A stretch of 12,064 bases of DNA, from the NCBI GenBank assembly GCA_029245825.1, contig JAQWON010000101.1:1-12064 (forward strand), read 5' to 3'. This stretch comes from Flavobacteriaceae bacterium. GTDB taxonomy: Bacteria > Bacteroidota > Bacteroidia > Flavobacteriales > Flavobacteriaceae. The notes below the pieces were generated by a model. The model had not been told where the DNA came from. It ran no database searches and saw only the letters and a program-made list of their open reading frames with translations. Below are positions 6,634-12,064 of this stretch, piece after piece. Both the position numbers and the translations under genes were made by a program. Numbering within the stretch: position 1 is the stretch's first letter; each line of letters opens with the position of its first letter.

Positions 6634-6641
6634 TATTTTTG
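6634..6641 (+). promoter_or_regulatory. -7 promoter element for the FKBP lipoprotein gene
   Basis: TATTTTTG matches TAnnTTTG and ends only 8 bases before the ATG at 6650, so the transcript would have almost no 5' leader. No -33 TTG is visible. Together with the element at 6615-6622 it forms the perfect inverted repeat TACAAAAATA / TATTTTTGTA (6613-6643, 11-base spacer). Confidence 0.45.
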
Positions 6642-6649
6642 TAATAATA

Positions 6650-7543
6650 ATGAAAACTTATATTAAAAATCTAAATTATTTTTTCATCACATTTTTGGTA
6701 TTGTTTTCTGGATGTAAAAAAGACAATCCAGATCAAGTTGAAGAAATCAGGGATTTATCGGAGCAGACTATAGCTGATAATTCAGCATTAATTGAATATT
6801 TAGAAACACATTTTTATAACTATGATGATTTTGAAAAAAACCCTGATAAATATCCTATAGAAATTAAACTAGATACCATTACTGAAGATAATATAAATAA
6901 GACACCATTAATTGATCAGGTTACAAAAAAAACAATTGAACTTATAAATGGAGATGATAAAATCAATGTGGACCTATATTATTTAGTTTCTAGGCAAGGC
7001 AAGGGTGTTAGCCCATCTGTTGCAGATTCGACATTTGTTACTTATAAAGGAATCTTATTAAATGGAGTAAAGTTTGATGAAAAAGTCTATCCAGTTTGGT
7101 TTGATCTAATTTCTGTTGTAAGAGGTTTTAGAGAGGTTCTCCCAGAGTTATCTGATGGTACTTTTTCAATTAAGGCTGACGGGACATTTGATTTTAAAGA
7201 TTACGGACAAGGTATTTTATTTATACCATCAAGTTTAGGATATTATTCAAATAATACTGGTTCAATACCAGCTTATTCACCTCTTATTTTTTCTGTTTCT
7301 CTTTATTTGGTTAATCAATCAGATCATGACTTAGATGGAATTTTATCCATAGATGAGGATGTTAATAAAGATAATAATCCATTAAATGATGATACTGATA
7401 ATGATGGTATTTACAATTTATTTGACACAGATGATGATGGAGATGGTATTTTAACATCTAATGAATATGATCAAAATGATGACGGTATTCCTGACGACTC
7501 AGACAATGATGGCATTCCTGACTATTTGGATTCAGACCAGTAA
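6650..7543 (+). CDS. FKBP-type peptidyl-prolyl isomerase lipoprotein with C-terminal calcium-binding TSP3 repeats
   Basis: The 297-residue protein has a lipoprotein signal (lipobox FSGC, Cys22), a variable helical region to about residue 105, then an FKBP domain at about 108-222: FVTYKGILLNGVKFDE, VVRGFREVLPELSDG, and GQGILFIPSSLGYYSN with PAYSPLIFSVSLYLV. This order fits active FKBP isomerases, and related lipoproteins in flavobacteria are often annotated as FKBP or GldI-like. Residues 224-296 are thrombospondin type 3-like repeats: DHDLDGILS, DTDNDGIYN, DDDGDGILT, QNDDGIPDD and DNDGIPDYL, each an Asp-rich calcium loop. The protein is therefore probably at the outer membrane, folding exported proteins, with a calcium-stiffened tail. 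The start ATG 6650 is supported by the signal peptide. It converges on the transketolase genes 20 bases away. Confidence 0.88.
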   Translation: MKTYIKNLNYFFITFLVLFSGCKKDNPDQVEEIRDLSEQTIADNSALIEYLETHFYNYDDFEKNPDKYPIEIKLDTITEDNINKTPLIDQVTKKTIELINGDDKINVDLYYLVSRQGKGVSPSVADSTFVTYKGILLNGVKFDEKVYPVWFDLISVVRGFREVLPELSDGTFSIKADGTFDFKDYGQGILFIPSSLGYYSNNTGSIPAYSPLIFSVSLYLVNQSDHDLDGILSIDEDVNKDNNPLNDDTDNDGIYNLFDTDDDGDGILTSNEYDQNDDGIPDDSDNDGIPDYLDSDQ

Positions 7544-7563
7544 AATTGAAAAATAAATTTTAA

Positions 7564-8517
7564 CTAGTTTCTTCTAATAACTTTTTCACATGAGTCTATT
7601 ATGGCTTCTTTAGTAAGTCTATATTTTGCCATGAGTTCTGCAGGTTTTCCAGATTCACCAAAGGTGTCATTAGTAGCAACAAATTCTTGAGGCACAGGAT
7701 AATTCTGGGAAAGGATTCTTGAAACAGTTTCTCCCAAACCTCCATGATAATTGTGCTCTTCTGCAGAAACTATTGCTTTTGTCTTCTTTACTGAATTAAG
7801 AATTATTTTTTTATCGATGGGTTTTATTGTGTGTATATTTATAACCTCAGCATAGACACCATTTTTTTCAAGATGTTCAGCAGCACTTAATGCCTCCCAG
7901 ACAAGGTGTCCTGTTGCTATAATTGTAACATCACTTCCAGGATTTAAAATAATCCCTTTACCTATTTCAAACTTTAAATTAGGATCTGTAAAATTTGGAA
8001 CAGAAGGTCTGCCAAAACGAAGATAAACTGGCCCATAGTGTTTGGAAATAGCTATTGTTGCTGCTTTGGTTTGATTATAGTCACAAGGATTTATAACTAC
8101 CATACCTGGAAGCATTTTCATTAAACCTATATCTTCAAGGATTTGATGAGTTGCACCATCTTCTCCTAGGGTTATACCAGAATGGGAAGCACAGATCTTA
8201 ACATTTTTATTTGAATAAGCAATAGACTGTCTAATTTGGTCATAAACACGGCCAGTAGAAAAATTTGCAAATGTACCAGTATAAGGGATTTTACCCCCTA
8301 TTGTAAGACCAGCAGCAATGCCAATCATATTAGCTTCAGCTACTCCTACTTGAAAAAAACGTTCTGGATTTTCTTTCATGAAACCATCCATTTTAAGAGA
8401 TCCTGTTAGATCAGCACATAAAGCAACTACATTAGGATTGCTTCTCCCCAATTCCAAAAGTCCTGATCCAAATCCTGACCTTGTGTCTTTGGACCCAGTA
8501 TTTTCAAATTTATTCAT
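7564..8517 (-). CDS. Transketolase, C-terminal subunit (pyrimidine-binding and C-terminal domains)
   Basis: This 317-residue protein carries the second half of transketolase, which moves two-carbon ketol units between sugar phosphates in the pentose phosphate pathway. VGVAEANMIGIAAG contains the catalytic Glu61 that activates thiamine diphosphate, followed by FSTGRVYDQIRQSIAY and SHSGITLGEDGATHQ (His112, His124) of the active site. Residues from about 190 form the C-terminal domain, with DVTIIATGHLVWEAL and a SAEEHNYHGGLGE stretch. It needs the N-terminal subunit encoded immediately upstream (11-base gap) to make a complete enzyme; the split form is normal for this phylum and many other bacteria. 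The alternative of a DXP synthase is excluded by length and by the partner gene. It is read convergently with the FKBP gene. Confidence 0.93.
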   Translation of the reverse strand: MNKFENTGSKDTRSGFGSGLLELGRSNPNVVALCADLTGSLKMDGFMKENPERFFQVGVAEANMIGIAAGLTIGGKIPYTGTFANFSTGRVYDQIRQSIAYSNKNVKICASHSGITLGEDGATHQILEDIGLMKMLPGMVVINPCDYNQTKAATIAISKHYGPVYLRFGRPSVPNFTDPNLKFEIGKGIILNPGSDVTIIATGHLVWEALSAAEHLEKNGVYAEVINIHTIKPIDKKIILNSVKKTKAIVSAEEHNYHGGLGETVSRILSQNYPVPQEFVATNDTFGESGKPAELMAKYRLTKEAIIDSCEKVIRRN

Positions 8518-8528
8518 AAGAAATAAAA

Positions 8529-9374
8529 TTAATAATCACCAATAGTTTCAGGGTTTTGATCTAGAGCTTTTACAAGTAATTCGTCATTGGGAGCTTTGCC
8601 ATGCCATTCATGTGTCCCCATCATATAATCAACACCATTTCCCATTTCAGTCTCCATTAAAACAATTATGGGTTTTTCTTTTTTTGTTAATGTTTTTGCT
8701 TTTTTCAATATATTAATAATTGACTCAATATTGTTCCCTTCTTTAAGTTGCAAAACTTCCCAGCCAAAAGAGGAAAATTTGTTATTTAAATCTCCCAAAT
8801 TTAACACCTCATCAGTGCTTCCATCTATTTGTTTTCCATTTAAATCTACGGTTGCAATAATATTATCTACTTTATTTGCAGAAGCAAACATAGCAGCTTC
8901 CCAATTTTGCCCTTCTTGAAGCTCTCCATCTCCTAATAAAACATAAACCAACTTATTATCATTGTTTATTTTTTTTGATAATGAGGCCCCTAATGCAACA
9001 GAGAGCCCTTGACCAAGGGATCCAGATGCTATTCTTATACCAGGTAAACTTTCATGAGTTGTGGGATGACCTTGAAGTCTTGAATTAATTAATCTGAAAG
9101 TGCTTAACTCAGAAACAGGAAAAAAACCTCTTCTAGCTAATGTGCTATAAAAAACTGGTGAAATATGTCCATTTGATAAAAAGAAAATATCTTCGTTTTT
9201 ACCATCCATAGTGAAATTTTTATTTACATCCATTATCTCATGGTATAAAGCAATAAAAAATTCAGTGCAACCTAATGATCCTCCTGGGTGCCCAGAATTA
9301 ACATTATTAACCATTCTTAGAATATCTCTTCTTGTTTGAAAGATTAGTTTTTGAAGTTTAGTTTTTTCTTTCAT
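8529..9374 (-). CDS. Transketolase, N-terminal subunit (thiamine diphosphate domain)
   Basis: The 281-residue protein is the thiamine-diphosphate-binding half of a split transketolase. It shows NSGHPGGSLG (His29), FFLSNGHISPVFY (His70), QGHPTTHESLPG (His103), and the cofactor motif GDGELQEGQ (148-156) running to VDLNGKQ (Asn179), which holds Mg and the diphosphate. I start at ATG 9374 (MKEKTKLQK); a TTG at 9437 would add 21 residues with no family match, and a good promoter (TTG-N19-TAAATTTG) lies between the two, which supports the ATG. The C-terminal subunit follows after 11 bases, so the two are made together. Confidence 0.93.
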   Translation of the reverse strand: MKEKTKLQKLIFQTRRDILRMVNNVNSGHPGGSLGCTEFFIALYHEIMDVNKNFTMDGKNEDIFFLSNGHISPVFYSTLARRGFFPVSELSTFRLINSRLQGHPTTHESLPGIRIASGSLGQGLSVALGASLSKKINNDNKLVYVLLGDGELQEGQNWEAAMFASANKVDNIIATVDLNGKQIDGSTDEVLNLGDLNNKFSSFGWEVLQLKEGNNIESIINILKKAKTLTKKEKPIIVLMETEMGNGVDYMMGTHEWHGKAPNDELLVKALDQNPETIGDY

Positions 9375-9385
9375 TTTTGATATAA

Positions 9386-9415
9386 CAAATTTAAGATTTA
9401 GAAACAAAGCTACAA
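9386..9415 (-). promoter_or_regulatory. Promoter of the split transketolase operon
   Basis: On the minus strand TTG (9415-9413), 19 bases, then TAAATTTG (9393-9386) is a complete match to the Bacteroidota vegetative promoter. The element ends 11 bases before ATG 9374. A second TAnnTTTG copy (TAGCTTTG) lies just upstream within the spacer. This is the best promoter in the window. Confidence 0.65.
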
Positions 9416-9527
9416 GGATATTTAAATCATTTATCAAGTATCATATTATTTCTTGTTAACAACTTATTTTTTAATGAAGGTATTTTCAGTTTAAAGTGTT
9501 CCTATTTTTATATCATCAAAATTTTTT

Positions 9528-10655
9528 ATGTTTAAATTACTTCATAATGATTCAAAATCATCTGCTCGCATAGGTGAAATAATAACCGACCATGGTAAAA
9601 TACAAACTCCGGTTTTTATGCCTGTTGGAACAAATGCAAATGTTAGAACAGTTCATCAAAGAGAGCTAAAAAAGGACATTAATTCTAGTATTATTCTAGG
9701 CAATACATATCATTTGTATTTAAGACCTGGGGTAGAAATAATGAAAAAAGCTGGTGGGGTGCATAAGTTTATGCAATGGGACAGACCTATTTTAACTGAT
9801 TCAGGAGGGTTTCAAGTCTATTCTTTGTCCAACAACAGAAAAATTTCAGAAGAAGGTGTTAATTTTCAATCTCATATAGATGGTTCTTATCATTTATTTA
9901 CTCCAGAGAAAGCAATTCACATTCAAAATCAAATTGGTGCAGATGTTATTATGGCATTTGATGAATGCATTCCATATCCTCTTGAATACCAAAAAACAAA
10001 AGCATCAACAAACATGACGCATAGATGGCTCGACAGGTGTATCGAAGAAAATAAAAAACAAAAATTTAAATATAGTTATCGACAATTTTTGTTTCCAATT
10101 GTCCAAGGAGGTATATATAAAGACCTAAGAGCATCATCAGCGGAATATGTTGCTAAAAAAAACCTGCCAGGTAATGCAATTGGTGGACTTTCAGTAGGAG
10201 AGCCAATAGATGAGATGTATGAGATGACCGAATTAACATGCAGTATTTTACCAAAAGATAAACCTCGATATTTGATGGGTGTTGGAACTCCCACAAATAT
10301 ATTGGAGTGCATAGCAAAAGGAGTTGATATGTTTGATTGTGTGATTCCAACAAGAAATGGGAGGAACGGAACTTTATATACTTCAGATGGAATAATAAAT
10401 ATAAAAAACAAAAAATGGGAGGATGATTTTTCTCCTATTGATGAATTTAATTATAGTTTTGTTGATGTAGATTATTCAAAAGCATATTTAAGACATCTCT
10501 TTACAGTTAATGAAATTTTAGGAAAACAGATAGCTACTCTTCATAATTTATCTTTCTATATGTGGTTAATGAGAGAGTCAAGAAAACATATTTTAGAAGG
10601 AAATTTTAATAGCTGGAAGAATAAGATGATAAAAAAAATGAATCAAAAAATATAG
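9528..10655 (+). CDS. tgt: tRNA-guanine transglycosylase, without zinc cysteines
   Basis: Tgt swaps guanine 34 for preQ1 in tRNAs with GUN anticodons, the key step of queuosine synthesis. The 375 residues match bacterial Tgt throughout: TPVFMPVGTNANVRTV, ILGNTYHLYLRPG, ILTDSGGFQVYS with general-base Asp91, FDECIPYP, VQGGIYKDLR, GGLSVGEP, YLMGVGTP and DMFDCVIPTRNGRNG with nucleophile Asp270. The zinc site is unusual. Where most bacterial enzymes have CxCxxC before SRAYLRHL, this one has FNYSFVD: aligned without gaps the ligands become Asn308, Ser310 and Asp313, while the fourth ligand His339 (TLHNL) remains. The fold and chemistry otherwise look intact, so I expect an active enzyme that does not bind zinc. 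I recall the same loss in other Bacteroidota Tgt proteins. The permease gene starts on the next base after its TAG stop. The start ATG 9528 is natural. Confidence 0.94.
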   Translation: MFKLLHNDSKSSARIGEIITDHGKIQTPVFMPVGTNANVRTVHQRELKKDINSSIILGNTYHLYLRPGVEIMKKAGGVHKFMQWDRPILTDSGGFQVYSLSNNRKISEEGVNFQSHIDGSYHLFTPEKAIHIQNQIGADVIMAFDECIPYPLEYQKTKASTNMTHRWLDRCIEENKKQKFKYSYRQFLFPIVQGGIYKDLRASSAEYVAKKNLPGNAIGGLSVGEPIDEMYEMTELTCSILPKDKPRYLMGVGTPTNILECIAKGVDMFDCVIPTRNGRNGTLYTSDGIINIKNKKWEDDFSPIDEFNYSFVDVDYSKAYLRHLFTVNEILGKQIATLHNLSFYMWLMRESRKHILEGNFNSWKNKMIKKMNQKI

Positions 10656-11729
10656 ATGAAGATTTTTGATAAATATATAATAAAAAAATACCTATTTACT
10701 TTTTTGACTATGCTATCATTGTTCATACCTATTGCAGTTATGATTGATTTAGCTGAAAAAATTGACAAGTTTAAAGAGAAAGAAATTCCTTTTAATGATA
10801 TCATTAATTATTATTATGATTTTGTATGGTACTTTGCAAACTTATTATTTCCTGTTTTTCTTTTTTTAGCTGTTATTTGGTTCACTTCTAAACTTGCAAA
10901 TAACACTGAAGTTATTGCCGTATTAAGTTCAGGTATTTCTTTTTCCAGGTTTTTAAGGCCATATATTATTTCAGCATCAATAATTGCTGTTTTTTCTTTT
11001 TTAGCAGGAATGTTTATTATACCCAAATCAAGTTTAAGATTTAATGAATTTAGATTCAAGTATATTGAGAAGAAGAATGAAAGAAGAACAACAGATCTTT
11101 TTAAAAAAATTAATGAAAATGAATATGTTTTTGTCAGCAATTATGACCCTGTTAGAAAAAGAGGAACAAATTTTTCGTTAGAACATTTTGAGGATAATAA
11201 GTTAAAATTTAAAATTTTATCAAACAGTATTCGATGGATTGAGGAGAATAAAAATTTTAGACTTTTTGGCTATACTAAAAGACTATTTAATAAAGATAAT
11301 GAGAGGCATATTTCGAAATCAAGAATTGATACAATATTTGATTTTAAAATAGAAAATCTTTCCCCTGTTACATATAAAGCAGAAACCCTAACTTATAGCT
11401 TATTAAATAAATTTATTGAAAAAGAACGTCTTAGTGGGTCTGTCTTAATAAATGATCATTTATTAGTTCGTCATAAAAGATGGAGTTTGCCTCTTTCATC
11501 TTTTGTATTGACTATAATTGCTGTATCTGTATCTTCTTTTAAAAGAAGAGGTGGAATGGGAATTAATTTAACTTTTGGTATAACCCTAGGTTTTATATAT
11601 ATATTTTTTGATAAGGTTTTTGGTATTCTGGTTAATAAATCAACATTTTCTCCTGCTTTAGCTGCTTGGTTACCACTATTTGTTTTTGGTCTTTTGTCAA
11701 TTTATTTACTTTTAAAATCAAGACGATAA
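10656..11729 (+). CDS. LptF/LptG-family permease (YjgP/YjgQ)
   Basis: This 357-residue membrane protein belongs to the YjgP/YjgQ family, the transmembrane part of the LptBFG transporter that extracts lipopolysaccharide from the inner membrane and pushes it along the Lpt bridge. The arrangement is typical: membrane helices at about 13-30, 55-76 and 99-122, a large periplasmic beta-jellyroll region (about 125-270), and helices at about 276-295, 302-320 and 335-353. NTEVIAVLSSGISFSRFLRP (83-102) is the coupling region between helices 2 and 3 that contacts the LptB ATPase. Bacteroidota often carry two such proteins, so LptF cannot be told from LptG here. It begins directly after the tgt stop codon (TAGATG), and from memory the tgt-permease pair is conserved in flavobacteria. 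Confidence 0.88.
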   Translation: MKIFDKYIIKKYLFTFLTMLSLFIPIAVMIDLAEKIDKFKEKEIPFNDIINYYYDFVWYFANLLFPVFLFLAVIWFTSKLANNTEVIAVLSSGISFSRFLRPYIISASIIAVFSFLAGMFIIPKSSLRFNEFRFKYIEKKNERRTTDLFKKINENEYVFVSNYDPVRKRGTNFSLEHFEDNKLKFKILSNSIRWIEENKNFRLFGYTKRLFNKDNERHISKSRIDTIFDFKIENLSPVTYKAETLTYSLLNKFIEKERLSGSVLINDHLLVRHKRWSLPLSSFVLTIIAVSVSSFKRRGGMGINLTFGITLGFIYIFFDKVFGILVNKSTFSPALAAWLPLFVFGLLSIYLLLKSRR

Positions 11730-11745
11730 AGTTCATTTTAATTTA

Positions 11746-11753
11746 TAAATTTG
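11746..11753 (+). promoter_or_regulatory. -7 promoter element for accA
   Basis: TAAATTTG matches TAnnTTTG and ends 16 bases before the accA ATG, in the 40-base gap after the permease gene. No TTG lies at the -33 position, so accA may also be read from the tgt promoter. Confidence 0.4.
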
Positions 11754-11769
11754 TTTTATACTATAAGAA

Positions 11770-12064
11770 ATGGAGTACTTAGATTTCGAATCACCAATAA
11801 AAGAATTAAATGAGCAGATTCAAAAATGCAAAACATTAGGTGAGCAAAGTAATGTAGATGTATCAAAGACCTGTAAACTGCTCGAAGGAAAACTAGAGAA
11901 AACAATGAGCAAGGTTTATTCTAATCTCAGTGCCTGGCAAAGAGTTCAGCTTTCAAGACACCCATCAAGACCATATACACTAGATTATATCGATGCTATT
12001 TGCGGAAAAACTTTTTTAGAAATGCATGGAGACAGAAATTATGGAGATGATAAAGCTATGATTG
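11770..12064 (+). CDS. accA: Acetyl-CoA carboxylase carboxyltransferase subunit alpha, N-terminal part (cut by window edge)
   Basis: The frame opens at ATG 11770 and runs to the right edge, giving 98 residues. It begins MEYLDFESPIKELNEQIQK, then a coiled stretch, SAWQRVQLSRHPSRPYTLDY, and FLEMHGDRNYGDDKAMI, all diagnostic of AccA. With AccD it transfers the carboxyl group from biotin to acetyl-CoA to make malonyl-CoA, the first step of fatty acid synthesis. The crotonase-fold catalytic part lies beyond the window. It follows the permease gene on the same strand after 40 bases, with its own candidate promoter element. Confidence 0.96.
   Translation, partial: MEYLDFESPIKELNEQIQKCKTLGEQSNVDVSKTCKLLEGKLEKTMSKVYSNLSAWQRVQLSRHPSRPYTLDYIDAICGKTFLEMHGDRNYGDDKAMI

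Noticed and set aside
7541..7562. Inverted repeat TAAAATT / AATTTTA between the FKBP and transketolase genes as a two-way terminator
   Set aside because: The position is right for a convergent join, but the 7-bp stem contains no G-C pair and an 8-base loop, so it would be too weak to call.
8529..9374. Transketolase as a broken gene
   Set aside because: Two complete subunits with their own starts and stops and all active-site motifs are present; a split transketolase is a normal form in this phylum.
9453..9462. Palindrome TTGTTAACAA between the transketolase and tgt genes as an operator
   Set aside because: Only 10 bp, does not extend further, and no second copy or adjacent regulator gene supports it.

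Overview
The window looks like a piece of a compact, AT-rich chromosome (roughly 30% GC by eye) from a marine-type member of the Bacteroidota, most likely Flavobacteriia. The evidence is mixed but consistent: a type IX secretion (T9SS) C-terminal sorting domain, lipoproteins with Bacteroidota-style lipoboxes, a transketolase split into two genes, an FKBP lipoprotein carrying thrombospondin type 3 repeats, a carotenoid hydroxylase/phytoene synthase pair, and promoter elements of the form TAnnTTTG, the -7 consensus of this phylum. I see no phage, IS element, CRISPR array or plasmid function. No wholly new system is evident.

Positions 1-1154 (minus strand) are the most accessory-looking part. 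They hold the N-terminal part of a DUF1080 (3-keto-disaccharide hydrolase-like) lipoprotein cut by the window edge, a frameshifted remnant of a PepSY-like gene, and a 111-residue exported protein that is almost only a T9SS sorting domain. A very AT-rich spacer of 188 bases follows.

Positions 1343-3551 (plus) hold an overlapping pair for outer-membrane protein folding: a lipoprotein resembling the SurA N-terminal region but with no isomerase domain, then SurA with two parvulin domains. Positions 3557-4846 (minus) hold crtB and crtZ with no base between them, for carotenoid synthesis. Next come tRNA-Lys(TTT) and tRNA-Leu(GAG), also on the minus strand.

Positions 5168-9374 are housekeeping: shikimate kinase (plus); a PyrR-like phosphoribosyltransferase and an Hsp15-like S4 protein (minus pair); the FKBP/TSP3 lipoprotein (plus); and the two transketolase subunits (minus pair). 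Positions 9528-12064 (plus) hold tgt, directly followed by an LptF/LptG-type permease and then the start of accA, cut by the right edge. From memory of flavobacterial genomes, this transketolase / tgt / permease / accA order is common in the class.

The points most worth a second look are the tRNA-guanine transglycosylase that has lost all three zinc cysteines, the stand-alone T9SS sorting domain, the broken PepSY gene, and a perfect 10-bp inverted repeat that places two promoter elements back to back between the S4 and FKBP genes. Several genes appear to start at TTG or at an internal ATG rather than at the longest possible start, and I have moved those starts.
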